DNA from: Aeromonas lusitana
GTDB lineage: Bacteria > Pseudomonadota > Gammaproteobacteria > Enterobacterales > Aeromonadaceae
Length of the DNA stretch: 64,000 nucleotides
NCBI RefSeq assembly: GCF_002812985.1
Contig: NZ_PGCP01000014.1
Coordinates: 62,001-126,000, forward strand
Reading direction: 5' to 3'
This document shows positions 17,894 to 27,460 of this stretch, one piece after another. The notes under the pieces are model-generated. The model searched no databases. It was not told the origin of the DNA and was given only the letters and a program-made list of their open reading frames with translations. The stretch's first letter is position 1; each line of letters starts with the position of its first letter. The position numbers and the translations under genes are program-made.

Positions 17894-19906
17894 TCAGGCG
17901 CTCAACCGGAAGCGCTGCACCAGCCCCTCTTGTTGCTCGGCCAGGGAGTCGAGCTGCTGGCTGGTCTCGGCCACCTTCTCGATGCCCTGATAGTTGAGAT
18001 CCGAGATATCCGAGATGCGGTTGAGGTTGGTGGCGATGTCGGCGCTGGTGGCCTGCTGCTGCTCGGCGGCGGAGGCGATCTGGCTCGACATGTCGCTGAT
18101 CAGCACCACGATCCCCTGCACCTCCTCCATGGCATTGTTGGCCTGGGAGCTCTGATCCATGCAGCTGTCCATCTCGCGGGAGCACTCCTGCATCACGTTG
18201 ACCGCCCGGGCGACCCCCTGCTGCAGGTTTTCGATCATCTGCTGGATCTCGCTGGTGGACTGGGCGGTGCGGCCTGCCAGGTTGCGCACCTCGTCCGCCA
18301 CCACCGCAAAACCACGGCCCTGCTCGCCAGCGCGGGCGGCCTCGATGGCGGCGTTCAGCGCCAGCAAGTTGGTCTGCTCGGCGATGCCGCGGATGACGTC
18401 GAGTATGTTGCCAATCTGGCCGCTCATGGCGCTCACGTCGCCGATGACGGCACCGGTTTGCTGCAACTTGCCCGCCAGCTGATGGGTGGTGGTGATGTTG
18501 CCAGCCATCACCTTGCGCCCCATCTGCGATGCCTTCTCCACGTCCATCACCCGCTCCAGGGTCTGGTTGGCGGCCTGGGCGACTTCCCGCACCGAGGCTT
18601 CCATCTCGGTCATGGCGGCGGCGACCGAGGCTGTCTCCTGGCGCTGCTTCTCGAGATCCGCGCGCACCGCTTCCGTGGTGTGGCGGTTGTCATGGGCCGC
18701 GCTGTTGAGCTGGTTAGACGCCTGGGAGAGCTGCTTGAGCACATCCCCCATCTGCTGGATAAGCAGGTTGATCTGGCTGCCGAGCTGGCCGAATTCGTTC
18801 TGGCTCTTGAAGCCGACTCTCTGGGTCATGTCGCCCTGGGTCACCTCGGTCAGCACTCGTAGCAACTCTTTCAGCGGACGGCGAATAGCCTTGCCCAGGG
18901 TGAAGGCCACCAGGATGGCGACCAGGATGGCGATGACGATGCTGATGGCCTGGGTGAGGGTACTCTGGGTCTGCACCTGGTCGGAGGCGCGGATGCTGGC
19001 GTTCATCAGCTGCTGGCTCTGGGCCGTGATCCCCTCCAGCTTGTTCTGGATGCTGACGATGAGCTGGCTCGCCTGCTTGCTCTGCTCACGCATGGCCTGT
19101 TGCTGCTTCATCAGCGCCAGATACTGGGAGAGCACCCCTTCGTTGCCCGTGGTGTCGCGTACGAACCCATGGACGTAATGGCCCATGTTGTTGTCAAAGT
19201 CCGTGAGCTCACCCTGCAGATCCTTGATGGTGCTGTTGAAGCTCTCGATCTGCATCTTGTTCCGCTTGAGCGCCCCTTCGATGGGGGCCGGTATGGTCTG
19301 GTTGAGCGCATCCATGGTGGAGAGCTCGATGGCGGAGAGCTTGGTGGTCAGGGTCTCGGACAGCATCTTGATGAAGCTGTCATCGATGGAGACCATCATG
19401 TCACTCAGGTTCTTCTTGAACTGGGGCAGGCTGACCTGGAACTGGCCCTTGGCTTGGTTGACCTTGTGCAGCCGGGTGAGCAGGGCTTCATGCTCGGTGG
19501 GCAGGGTCTGGGTCAGTTGCAGGTAATCGCTCACCAGCTTGCCGAGGGCGGCCATCTCGGCCTGCAGCTCGGGGTGGGTGGCAACCTGCTGCTTGAGAGT
19601 GGCCAGCATCTTGTCGACCTGGGCCTTGGCCTGCTGCAACTCGGCCACTTCCCCTGGCAGCAACTTGGGATCCTGTTCGGTGAGCACGTCGGTGAGCCAC
19701 TTGTTGGCGCTGAGGAGGCTTATCTGGGTCTGGCTGCTGGCGATCACCAGGGGCATGGACTGCTGGGTGACTTGATCCAGCGCCCCGCTCAGCTCACTCT
19801 GGCCGCGAAAGGTCAGTACCGCGCTGGCGACCATGACGGCGACCAGGATGGCAAAGCCAAAATAGACTCTCTGTAAGATCGAGAGGTCTGACATAGTTTG
19901 TTTCAT
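17894..19906 (-). CDS. Methyl-accepting chemotaxis protein
   Basis: The 670-aa transmembrane receptor has an N-terminal membrane segment ([18 protein letters not shown]), a largely helical periplasmic domain of about 290 residues, and a second membrane segment ([18 protein letters not shown]). A HAMP domain follows ([20 protein letters not shown]). The long signalling coiled coil has the conserved hairpin tip [20 protein letters not shown] near residue 505. It should signal through CheA/CheW to the flagellar motor. No C-terminal CheR-tethering pentapeptide is obvious (ends QRFRLSA). The ligand is unknown. It stands alone, with its own terminator. Confidence 0.95.
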   Translation of the reverse strand: MKQTMSDLSILQRVYFGFAILVAVMVASAVLTFRGQSELSGALDQVTQQSMPLVIASSQTQISLLSANKWLTDVLTEQDPKLLPGEVAELQQAKAQVDKMLATLKQQVATHPELQAEMAALGKLVSDYLQLTQTLPTEHEALLTRLHKVNQAKGQFQVSLPQFKKNLSDMMVSIDDSFIKMLSETLTTKLSAIELSTMDALNQTIPAPIEGALKRNKMQIESFNSTIKDLQGELTDFDNNMGHYVHGFVRDTTGNEGVLSQYLALMKQQQAMREQSKQASQLIVSIQNKLEGITAQSQQLMNASIRASDQVQTQSTLTQAISIVIAILVAILVAFTLGKAIRRPLKELLRVLTEVTQGDMTQRVGFKSQNEFGQLGSQINLLIQQMGDVLKQLSQASNQLNSAAHDNRHTTEAVRADLEKQRQETASVAAAMTEMEASVREVAQAANQTLERVMDVEKASQMGRKVMAGNITTTHQLAGKLQQTGAVIGDVSAMSGQIGNILDVIRGIAEQTNLLALNAAIEAARAGEQGRGFAVVADEVRNLAGRTAQSTSEIQQMIENLQQGVARAVNVMQECSREMDSCMDQSSQANNAMEEVQGIVVLISDMSSQIASAAEQQQATSADIATNLNRISDISDLNYQGIEKVAETSQQLDSLAEQQEGLVQRFRLSA

Positions 19907-20156
19907 TATTGTCCCGCTGTCTGTGCAAAAGTCCCTTGCCTGAGTACCCCGTCCTTTTGATACCCTGCATGACCCGGGTGGTCACGACATGGAGGACGTC
20001 TCCCTGACTATCGGTATTCTTAACAATAACTGAAGCGATTGGGACAACGGCTGTGCCAAATATCGGCTTGTGTCACACTTGACGGGCTTTGGCGATGAGT
20101 TCGGGATTCGCTTGAGATGTGTTTACAATTTTCTTTTTCATATAAAGGAGTTACCC

Positions 20157-20507
20157 ATGGCGCATGAAACCATTTTCAGCAAAATCATCCGCAAAGAGAT
20201 CCCCGCCGACATCCTTTATCAAGACGATCTGGTGACCGCGTTTCGCGATATCCAGCCCAAGGCCAAGACCCATATCCTGATAGTGCCGAACGTGCTGATC
20301 CCCACAGTCAACGACGTGGAGCCGGAGCACGAGCTGGCGCTGGGCCGCATGTTCACAGTGGCGCGCAAGCTGGCGAGTGAGGCCGGGATCGCCGAAGACG
20401 GCTATCGCCTCATCATGAACTGCAACCGCCACGGCGGGCAGGAGGTCTATCACATCCACATGCACCTGGTCGGCGGCCAGTCTCTGGGGCCCCTGCTCAG
20501 CCTGTGA
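20157..20507 (+). CDS. hinT: HIT-family purine nucleoside phosphoramidase HinT
   Basis: The 116-aa protein carries the histidine triad at H99, H101 and H103 ([10 protein letters not shown]) and the N-terminal [16 protein letters not shown] block shared with E. coli HinT. It hydrolyses AMP-lysine and other adenosine phosphoramidates. The ribosome-binding site AAAGGAG is strong. It is the first gene of a cluster in the same order as E. coli (hinT, ycfL, lpoB, thiK), with an extra lipoprotein gene following. Its stop codon overlaps the next start (TGATG). Confidence 0.95.
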   Translation: MAHETIFSKIIRKEIPADILYQDDLVTAFRDIQPKAKTHILIVPNVLIPTVNDVEPEHELALGRMFTVARKLASEAGIAEDGYRLIMNCNRHGGQEVYHIHMHLVGGQSLGPLLSL

Positions 20508-21937
20508 TGCGGTTCGTGTCAGTGACCGGCCTGCTGTTGGCCGGTCTGCTGCTGGGGGGCTGCGCCTCCCACTGGCAGGATCTCTTCGTCTCCTATTCGG
20601 ATCAGATGGTGCCCCTGCGCAACCAGTTGTTGCTGGGCCATGCCGCAGAGGCCCTGCCCGAGGTGCGTGACTCCGAGCTGGGGGATGACACCTATGTGTT
20701 GGATCGCCTCGAGCAGGGGCGCATCGCCTGGCTCGCCGGGCAGGATGCGGGCAGCAAGCAGGCCTTCGCCGCCGCCGACAGCCGCCTCGCCTGGGAGGAT
20801 GAACAGGCCCAATACCGGCTGAGCCGCGGCCTGGCCCAGGCGGGCAGCCTGCTCACCAACGATCAGACCATGGCCTATCGGGTGCCGGATTACGAGCGCA
20901 CCATGCTGCACCACTATCTGGCCCTCAATTACCTGCAACGGGGTGACGCCGAGGGCGCCCTGGTGGAGGTGCGCCGTGCCAATCAGGTGCAGGAGCAGGC
21001 CCTCAAGACTCGCGCCGACGAGGTGCGGGCGGCCAAGGCGCAACAGGAAGAGGGCGGGGATGAGCAGATGCGCCAACAGGTGTCGCGCGGAATGCCGGAG
21101 CTCGATCGGCTGATAGGCCAGGTGAAGAACGGTTTCCAGAACGCCTACACCTTCTACTTCTCCGGCGTGCTCTACGAGGCGAGCGGGGATCTCAACGATG
21201 CCTGGGTGGATTACCAGCGCGGTTACCAGATAGCGCCGGACAACCTGAGCCTGCAGGTTGCCCTGCTGCGTCTCGCGCGCCTGCGCGGCTCCCCGGACGA
21301 GCTGCGCGAGACGGAGAAGAAGCTGGGCCGCAAGGCACCGCCGCTGGTCCCTTCTATAGCCAAGAATCAAGGCCAGCTGGTGGTGCTGTTTGAGGATGGC
21401 CTCATCCCGGCGCGGCGGGAATTCTTCCTGCCGCTGCCCATCGCCACCTCGGGCGGGGATTTTCGCACCTTTACCGTGGCCGTGCCCTATTACGACAATA
21501 GGGCCAGCGACAGCGGGCCGCTCGCGGTGAGCGTGGGGAACCGCCATGAACAAACCAGTGCGCTTGTGCGACTCGAGGCGCTGGCCGCCAAGGACTTGCA
21601 GGAGCGACTGCCGGGCATGTTGACCCGCCAGGCGCTGCGGTTGCTCAGCAAAGAGCAGCTCAGGCGCTCCGCCGCCAAGGAGGGAGGTGATGTAGGCAAT
21701 ATCCTGGTCGGCATCTTCAACACCTTGTCGGAGCGCGCCGATACCCGCAGCTGGCTCACGCTGCCGGCCCAGGCCTCCAGCTGGCAAGGGTCACTGCCGG
21801 CAGGGGACATCAGGCTCACCCTGGGGGCGGGCAGCGCCATGCGCGAGTTGCCGCTGACCATACATGCAGGGCAAACCACGCTAGTGTGGGTGCAGCGCCT
21901 CGGCAACCGCCTGACCACCCGGGTGATGCCGCTGTAA
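20507..21937 (+). CDS. TPR-like outer-membrane lipoprotein (COG3014-type)
   Basis: The 476-aa product has a lipoprotein signal ending LLLGGC-AS. It is largely helical, with repeats resembling tetratricopeptides (LAWEDEQAQYRLSRGLAQAG and FQNAYTFYFSGVLYEASGDL near the middle), followed by a C-terminal beta-rich region. COG3014-like lipoproteins of this size sit beside ycfL/lpoB in Vibrio and Aeromonas, so a role in envelope assembly is likely but unproven. The ATG overlaps the hinT stop by one base. A GTG three bases upstream is possible. No strong ribosome-binding site is seen, so translation is probably coupled. Confidence 0.75.
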   Translation: MRFVSVTGLLLAGLLLGGCASHWQDLFVSYSDQMVPLRNQLLLGHAAEALPEVRDSELGDDTYVLDRLEQGRIAWLAGQDAGSKQAFAAADSRLAWEDEQAQYRLSRGLAQAGSLLTNDQTMAYRVPDYERTMLHHYLALNYLQRGDAEGALVEVRRANQVQEQALKTRADEVRAAKAQQEEGGDEQMRQQVSRGMPELDRLIGQVKNGFQNAYTFYFSGVLYEASGDLNDAWVDYQRGYQIAPDNLSLQVALLRLARLRGSPDELRETEKKLGRKAPPLVPSIAKNQGQLVVLFEDGLIPARREFFLPLPIATSGGDFRTFTVAVPYYDNRASDSGPLAVSVGNRHEQTSALVRLEALAAKDLQERLPGMLTRQALRLLSKEQLRRSAAKEGGDVGNILVGIFNTLSERADTRSWLTLPAQASSWQGSLPAGDIRLTLGAGSAMRELPLTIHAGQTTLVWVQRLGNRLTTRVMPL

Positions 21938-22046
21938 GTCCAAGCGAATGAGGAGCCTCGCCCGCACTGTGCGGCGCGAGCCCACCATGATTGTTGCCCC
22001 GACGGGGCTAAGAGCGCCCGCCCCGTGGCGCGCGCAAGGAGACGAG

Positions 22047-22451
22047 ATGATGAAAGCCTATGGTGCGGCCCTTGGCCTGATGCTGCTGTTGTCTGCCTGC
22101 AGCACCAATACCTCCGGCGTGGCCCTCTATGCTCCGGCGGGGGGCGCGGCTACCCTGGAGACCCACAACAGCTCCCTGGATGCGACCCTGACCGAGCAGA
22201 GCCGCCGTCAGCAAAATGGCTTGCTGCAGGTCAACGTGATCCTGGCCAACACACAGTCCGGGGACAACCATCTGCAATACCTGTTCTACTGGTACGATGG
22301 CAGCGGTCAGGAGCTGGCCAGCGATGGTCGCGGCTGGACCCCCATCAAGCTCCACGGTTATCAGAGCCGTACCCTGTCTGCCCTGGCGCCCAATGAGAGC
22401 GCCCAGGGGTACAGGGTCTATGTACGCGAAGTGATTGAGGAATCGAACTGA
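22047..22451 (+). CDS. ycfL: YcfL-family lipoprotein
   Basis: The 134-aa protein has a lipoprotein signal (LGLMLLLSAC-ST) and a beta-sandwich-like body with LQVNVILANTQSGDNHLQYLFYWYDGSG, as in YcfL (DUF1425). AAGGAG lies five bases before ATG 22047. Its stop overlaps the lpoB start by the TGATG-type junction. The role is unknown, but the constant linkage to lpoB suggests work with the peptidoglycan synthesis machinery. Confidence 0.85.
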   Translation: MMKAYGAALGLMLLLSACSTNTSGVALYAPAGGAATLETHNSSLDATLTEQSRRQQNGLLQVNVILANTQSGDNHLQYLFYWYDGSGQELASDGRGWTPIKLHGYQSRTLSALAPNESAQGYRVYVREVIEESN

Positions 22452-23047
22452 TGAAAATGAATCATGCCCTGCTGATATTGAGCGGTGCCCTGCTGCTCGG
22501 CGGCTGCTCCAGCACCACCGTCAGCTATGGCGATCCGACCGAAACCGAGACGGTGACCGTGGATTACGGCTCAAGCGACCTGCAGGCCATCGCCGACAAG
22601 ATGGCGGACTCCATGCTGAGCTCGCCGGCCACCAGCGAGATCACCGCCGGTGGCCGTCCAGTGATGTTCATGGACTCCATCCGCAACAAGACCTCGGAGC
22701 ACATCGACACCGAGGCCATCACAGACACCCTGCGCACCAAGCTGCTGCGTTCCGGCAAGTTCCGCTTCGTCGACATGAGCAAGGTGAGCGCGGTCAAGCA
22801 GCAGCTCGAATACCAGCAGGGCAGCGGCATGGTGGATCCTGCGACCATGGTGCGGCTCGGCAAGCAGACCGGCGCCCGCTACATGGTCTATGGCAACCTC
22901 GCCAGCATCGTCAAGGACAATGGCAAGGTGAAGGACGTCTACTACCAGATGACCATGAACCTGATGGATCTGGAGAACGGCGAGCTGCTCTGGGCCGATC
23001 AGAAAGAGATCCGCAAGCAGGCGAAGAAATCCACTTTTGGCTGGTGA
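22451..23047 (+). CDS. lpoB: Penicillin-binding protein activator LpoB
   Basis: The 198-aa outer-membrane lipoprotein (signal ending LLLGGC-SS) has the LpoB domain, including RPVMFMDSIRNKTSEHIDTE, LRTKLLRSGKFRFVD and ARYMVYGNLASIVKDN. E. coli LpoB (213 aa) reaches through peptidoglycan and stimulates PBP1b. The proline-rich linker of the enterobacterial protein is short or absent here. GAGGA precedes the start. The 3' end overlaps thiK by 11 bases. Confidence 0.92.
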   Translation: MKMNHALLILSGALLLGGCSSTTVSYGDPTETETVTVDYGSSDLQAIADKMADSMLSSPATSEITAGGRPVMFMDSIRNKTSEHIDTEAITDTLRTKLLRSGKFRFVDMSKVSAVKQQLEYQQGSGMVDPATMVRLGKQTGARYMVYGNLASIVKDNGKVKDVYYQMTMNLMDLENGELLWADQKEIRKQAKKSTFGW

Positions 23048-23921
23048 GAAAGACCGGTGGGCAGGGGCCCTGCACGGGCGGCGCGGGGATCTGGCGGAGC
23101 TGGCCCTGCTCGCCAGCCTGCCGACTCCCTGGCGTGAGGGGCGCCTCGAGCCCCTGAACCTGGGTCTCACCAATGGCAACTACCGACTGCACCTGGCCAC
23201 GGGGGAAAGCTATTTCTTGCGGTGCGGGCACCCGGATCCCCTGCGCCTTGGCATCGACCGGGCCACCGAGTGGCAGCTCTATCAAGGCGCCATGGGGCAG
23301 GGCATCGCCTTGCCCTGTCATCACAGCGATCCGGGCTCGGGCCTGATGTTGTTGGACTGGTGCGACGAGCCGAACTGGGCACAGGCGCCGCCGCCCCCCG
23401 CCGAGCAGCCAGCCTTGCTGGCCGAGGTGCTCGGCCGCATGCACCGCTTGGCGCTGCCTCCCGTGGTGATGGCGGTGCGGGCCCACGCGGACGGCTATCG
23501 GGGGAGGCTGGCCCGGATCCCGGACTGGCTGCCGGCCCTTGAGCGGGGGCTGCTCGCGAGCCGTGAGCCGGACGATTGCTGGCTTCCTTGCCATCATGAT
23601 CTCAATCCGGCTAATTTGTTGGGACCCAAGCCCTGGGTCATCGACTGGGAGTACGGCGCCGCCGGTCATCCCGGGTTCGAACTCGCCGGCATAGTGCGCA
23701 CCCATGGTTGGAGCAAAGAGCAGCAGCGCCAGTTGGAGAGCTGCTATCTTGAAGGCAGGGAAGGCGCTCATAAGCTGCTCAATGGCAAAGGATTTCAGGC
23801 CGATGCCTTCCTGCCATGGGTCGATTACATCGGCCTGCTGTGGGGGCTCTTGATGGCCGAGCAACAGCCAGGGCCCGATTATCAGGCCCTGATCGACAAG
23901 AACCGCCAGCGCCTGGAATAG
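23037..23921 (+). CDS. thiK: Thiamine kinase ThiK (aminoglycoside phosphotransferase-like fold)
   Basis: The 294-aa protein has the APH-type kinase signatures: GLTNGNYRL near residue 43 (glycine-loop equivalent), the catalytic loop CHHDLNPANLL with D188 and N190, and the metal-binding DWEYG at D203. In E. coli the orthologue (YcfN) phosphorylates thiamine in salvage. No ATG exists near the 5' end. The TTG at 23037, inside the lpoB coding region, is the best available start, so translation is probably coupled to lpoB. In E. coli nagZ follows; it is not here. Confidence 0.85.
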   Translation: MAGEKDRWAGALHGRRGDLAELALLASLPTPWREGRLEPLNLGLTNGNYRLHLATGESYFLRCGHPDPLRLGIDRATEWQLYQGAMGQGIALPCHHSDPGSGLMLLDWCDEPNWAQAPPPPAEQPALLAEVLGRMHRLALPPVVMAVRAHADGYRGRLARIPDWLPALERGLLASREPDDCWLPCHHDLNPANLLGPKPWVIDWEYGAAGHPGFELAGIVRTHGWSKEQQRQLESCYLEGREGAHKLLNGKGFQADAFLPWVDYIGLLWGLLMAEQQPGPDYQALIDKNRQRLE

Positions 23922-24015
23922 GCCTGGCCCCTGAATTCAAGGGGATGGCGCCCCGGTGTCACACCCGAACAACGAGCCCTGAACGACGCTAGTTTCTCAA
24001 CGATTGGAGGCATGC

Positions 24016-24876
24016 ATGCGAACCACCTTCTCATGGCGTCAACCGCGCAGCTGGAGCCTGTTGCTGCTCTGCCTGCTGCTGACGGGCTGCGCTACCCGGG
24101 TCATCTACTACTGGCTCGATTCCGCCATCGTCTGGCAACTGGATGACTACTTCTCCCTGGATCGCAGCCAGAAGAAGCTGCTGGATACCGAGGTCAAGGG
24201 GCTGATGGCCTGGCACCGCCAGCACGAGCTGCCCATCTATGCCCGGGATCTGGATGCCCTGGCCAAGGCGGTGGCGAGCCCCATGAGTCCGGAGCAGGTC
24301 GCCGTGCATCTGGACAAGACCCAGGCCAGCCTGACCCGCACCCTGGAGAACGCCATTCCCCGTACAGTGCGCCTCGCCCGTACCCTGACCGACGCCCAGG
24401 TGGCCCACTTCATGGGGGACAGGGTGAAGCGCCAGGAGGAGCGTCAGCACGACTTCGCCACCGAGTCCAAGGCCGAGATGCTCAAGGGCTTTCGGGAGAA
24501 GATGAACGAGCGGCTGGTGTTCTGGATTGGCAAGGTCAAGCCGGCCCAGGAACCGCTTATCGCCCAGTGGGCCGAGTGGCAATACGAGATGATGGGCCCC
24601 TGGCTCGAGTTTCAGGGGGCCTGGACCAAGGAGCTGGAGCGCTTGATGAAGCAGCGCCAGAGCCCGGACTTTGGCAAGGAGCTGACCCGCTTGCTGCAAC
24701 AGGGTGACGGCCTGATGGATGGGCGCTTCACCGGTTATACGGACCAGTCTCGCCAGCGCACCATCAAGTGGCTGAGCGATCTCAGTCAGTCGATGGATCT
24801 CTCCCAGCGCGCCCACCTCTACACCCTGCTCAAGGACTATGCCGAGGACTTCGAGGGCATGGTCGGCAAGGGCTGA
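24016..24876 (+). CDS. DUF6279-type lipoprotein
   Basis: The 286-aa product has a lipoprotein signal (LLLLCLLLTGC-AT), then YYWLDSAIVWQLDDYFSLDRSQKKLLD, and a long helical body rich in charged residues. This start pattern is typical of a widespread gamma-proteobacterial lipoprotein family (DUF6279) of unknown function. GGAGG lies five bases upstream of ATG 24016. It sits between thiK and a small membrane protein gene. Confidence 0.75.
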   Translation: MRTTFSWRQPRSWSLLLLCLLLTGCATRVIYYWLDSAIVWQLDDYFSLDRSQKKLLDTEVKGLMAWHRQHELPIYARDLDALAKAVASPMSPEQVAVHLDKTQASLTRTLENAIPRTVRLARTLTDAQVAHFMGDRVKRQEERQHDFATESKAEMLKGFREKMNERLVFWIGKVKPAQEPLIAQWAEWQYEMMGPWLEFQGAWTKELERLMKQRQSPDFGKELTRLLQQGDGLMDGRFTGYTDQSRQRTIKWLSDLSQSMDLSQRAHLYTLLKDYAEDFEGMVGKG

Positions 24877-24982
24877 TAGCGCCCCTCATGGGTCACGAGG
24901 GCGGTGGGCGAGAGCCTGCCGCCCTTGTCCTTGCAGGAAGGCTATGGTAGTTTGCCCCCTCTGTTATTCGGGAATTAACTGT

Positions 24983-25411
24983 TTGAGTCGCTTGGATAAA
25001 GTGAAACTGGCCGCGATGACCCTGCTCATGGCGCTCACCTTGTTGCTCTCTACCGTGTCGGTGGAAGGGTTCAAGGCGCCCGTTCACCAGAGCGATACCG
25101 AGCAGGCGCTGGTGGTGCACGCTGCCAGTCACAGCGACGATGGGGTGGTCAAGTTCGTCGGCTCCAACCAGAATCATCTGCTGCGCCTCGAGCATTCACT
25201 GCGCAGCGACAATGCCCCCCAGAACGTCGTCTACGAGCTGATCACGAGCTGGTCCCAGCAGGCCATTCTGCTGCTGCTGTGTGGTCTGCTGCTCTATGCA
25301 GCCCTCTTCTACCCCAAGCAGAGTTTCCGGGATAACTTCGCCACCATTCATAGCCGGCGTTTGCAGCGCCGACACCTGCAGTATCGCTTCTCCCAGAGCT
25401 TCCTCGCCTGA
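24983..25411 (+). CDS. Small membrane or exported protein upstream of secDF
   Basis: The 142-aa product (TTG start at 24983 with GGGAA upstream; ATG 25016 is the alternative) has a basic N-terminus and a hydrophobic segment at about 8-26 that could be a signal sequence. A polar region follows, then a second hydrophobic segment at about 94-110 and a basic tail rich in R, Q and H (RRLQRRHLQYRFSQSFLA). I recognise no family. It lies 150 bp before secD, with a stem-loop at 25459-25479 between them. In Vibrio the secD2F2 pair is preceded by vemP, a secretion-monitoring arrest peptide of about 159 aa. A similar role here is only a hypothesis. Confidence 0.55.
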   Translation: MSRLDKVKLAAMTLLMALTLLLSTVSVEGFKAPVHQSDTEQALVVHAASHSDDGVVKFVGSNQNHLLRLEHSLRSDNAPQNVVYELITSWSQQAILLLLCGLLLYAALFYPKQSFRDNFATIHSRRLQRRHLQYRFSQSFLA

Positions 25412-25458
25412 CCCCGATGGGGTCAGTCAGCCGTCTGTTGCCTCATCTCCTCTCTGTA

Positions 25459-25479
25459 GCCGTTTAGTTTTACTGAACG
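25459..25479 (+). promoter_or_regulatory. Stem-loop in the secD leader
   Basis: CCGTTTAG pairs with CTGAACGG around a TTTTA loop (one G-T pair), 80 bases before the secD start. A T-rich stretch ending in seven T follows at about 25490-25504. It could be a terminator or a regulatory hairpin. Confidence 0.45.
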
Positions 25480-25560
25480 GTTAGGCTGTCTTGTTTCATT
25501 TTTTTGCGCGGTGCGACCTTGTGTGCGCCACGCCGCCTTCGCCTGACAGAGGCCTTTGTT

Positions 25561-27363
25561 ATGAGAAAAAAGAGTCATCTCACCCTGAACCGCATGAACA
25601 TGTGGCAGTACGCCCTGCTGTTGCTCATGCTGCTCACTTTCACGTTTTACTCCCTGCCCACCTTCTTCGGTGAGCAGCCATCCCTCGGCCTGCACGGCCA
25701 GCGCAGCCTGACCGAGGCGCAGCGCACCCTGTTCGAGCAGCACAAGATCCCCCTGCTCAAGGAGGTGCAGCAGCAGGAGCGGGTCGAGCTGGTGTTCGAC
25801 AGCCAGGCCGATCAGCAGCGCGCCAAGCAGTTGCTGGAGCAGGAGGGCCATGACAGCGCGGCCCTGACCCTGGAGTTCTACTCCAATGCCCCGACCTGGA
25901 TAAGCCAGCTCGGCGCCGCCCCCATCAAGCTCGGGCTGGACTTGCGCGGTGGCTCCCAGCTGCTGATCGGGGTCGATCTCAGCTTCGTCATCGACAACCA
26001 GACCAAGAACCTGGTGGACTCCCTGCGCACCCAGTTTCGCGAGGCGCGCCTGCGCGGCGCCAACGTGGCTCGGGTAGCGGAAGGGGAGGTGCGCGTCATC
26101 TTGCCGGAGGCGGTGGACGAGACCCCCTGGCTCAACATCATCAAGGAGAGTGCCGGTACCCGTCAGGATCAGTGGACCCAGAAGCGCAGCGGCAACGAGC
26201 TGCGGCTGGTGATGAGCGAGGCCGAGCGCACCCTGCTCGCCAACAACGCCGTGACCCAGAACCTGTCGATCCTGAAAAAACGGATCAACGAACTCGGCAT
26301 CGTCGAGGCCTCGGTCCAGCGGCAGGGCCTGGACGGCATTCGCATCGAGCTACCCGGGGTACACAACCCGAAACAGGCCAAGGAAGTGATCGGCGCTACC
26401 GCCTCGCTCGCCTTCTATCAGGCCAAGCCGGACAGCCACTTCTTCATGGCGGATCGCAACGGTCAGGCGGTGGGCATGGCCCGCAAGCCGGTGCTGACCG
26501 GTGAGCACATCGTCGATGCTCGCGCCGGCATGGGGGAGATGGGTCAGCCTCAGGTGAGCATAGTGCTCGACACCCTGGGGGGCAGCAAGATGAACCAGTT
26601 CAGCCGCCAACACGTGGGCAGCGCCATGGCTACCGTCTTCACCGAATACAAGACCAACAGCCAGGGCAAGCTGCGGGCCCAGAGCGAGGTGATCAACGTC
26701 GCCACCATACAGACCGCGCTCGGCAACCAGTTCCGCATCACAGGGCTCGCCAGCGTGCCGGAAGCCCAGGAGCTCGCCATGCTGCTGCGGGCCGGCGCCC
26801 TCACCGCGCCGCTGAAGATCCTGGAGGAGCGCTCCATAGGCCCGACCCTGGGCTTGCAGAACATAGAGGCGGGCTTCACCGCCCTGGCGTTCGGCATGGC
26901 CGGCATGATGCTGTTCATGATGGCCTGGTATCGCAAGTTCGGCTGGATCGCCATCACGGCGCTCATCGGCAACTTGCTGATGCAGGTGGGCATGCTGGCG
27001 GTGTTGCCGGGGGCCGTACTGACCCTGCCGGGCATCGCCGGCCTGGTGCTCACCGTCGGCATGGCGGTGGATACCCATGTGCTCATCTTCGAGCGGATCA
27101 AGGACAGGCTGCGGGAGGGGGGCTCGTTGGCCAACGCCATCGACTTTGGTTATCGCTCGGCGTTCAGCACCATCTTCGATGCCAACATCACCACCCTGAT
27201 CTGCGCCGTGGTGCTCTACTCCATCGGCTCGGGCCCGCTGCAGGGCTTCTCCATCACCCTGATCCTGGGGCTTATCTCCAGCATGGTGACCGGCATCTGG
27301 GGCACCCGCGCCATCATCAACCCCTTGTGGGGCAAGAGCAGCGCCAAGCTGCTGAGGGTATGA
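25561..27363 (+). CDS. secD: Protein-export membrane protein SecD (second, SecD2-like copy)
   Basis: The 600-aa protein has an N-terminal membrane segment and a large periplasmic domain with APIKLGLDLRGGSQLLIGV. The DTLGGSKMNQFS motif follows, then five C-terminal membrane segments (GLVLTVGMAVDTHVLIFERIKDRLREG, SIGSGPLQGFSITLILG). SecDF uses the proton or sodium motive force to pull preproteins through SecYEG from the periplasmic side. The housekeeping copy normally sits in tgt-yajC-secDF, which are absent here. Hence this is probably a paralogue like SecDF2 of Vibrio. Start at 25561 is MRKKSHLTLNRM with AGAGG upstream. It precedes secF. Confidence 0.9.
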   Translation: MRKKSHLTLNRMNMWQYALLLLMLLTFTFYSLPTFFGEQPSLGLHGQRSLTEAQRTLFEQHKIPLLKEVQQQERVELVFDSQADQQRAKQLLEQEGHDSAALTLEFYSNAPTWISQLGAAPIKLGLDLRGGSQLLIGVDLSFVIDNQTKNLVDSLRTQFREARLRGANVARVAEGEVRVILPEAVDETPWLNIIKESAGTRQDQWTQKRSGNELRLVMSEAERTLLANNAVTQNLSILKKRINELGIVEASVQRQGLDGIRIELPGVHNPKQAKEVIGATASLAFYQAKPDSHFFMADRNGQAVGMARKPVLTGEHIVDARAGMGEMGQPQVSIVLDTLGGSKMNQFSRQHVGSAMATVFTEYKTNSQGKLRAQSEVINVATIQTALGNQFRITGLASVPEAQELAMLLRAGALTAPLKILEERSIGPTLGLQNIEAGFTALAFGMAGMMLFMMAWYRKFGWIAITALIGNLLMQVGMLAVLPGAVLTLPGIAGLVLTVGMAVDTHVLIFERIKDRLREGGSLANAIDFGYRSAFSTIFDANITTLICAVVLYSIGSGPLQGFSITLILGLISSMVTGIWGTRAIINPLWGKSSAKLLRV

Positions 27364-27460
27364 CCATGAGCAGAACGACACGCTTGAGTCATGGCGCCGC
27401 GCGCCGCACCGATTGCCTCCCGCAGGAGATCCTGCATCATCCGTTGCCGAGGGTAGAACA

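Noticed and set aside
23037-23050. Frameshift at the lpoB-thiK junction, because thiK has no ATG
   Set aside because: A TTG start overlapping lpoB by 11 bases gives an intact ThiK with all motifs; no frameshift is needed.
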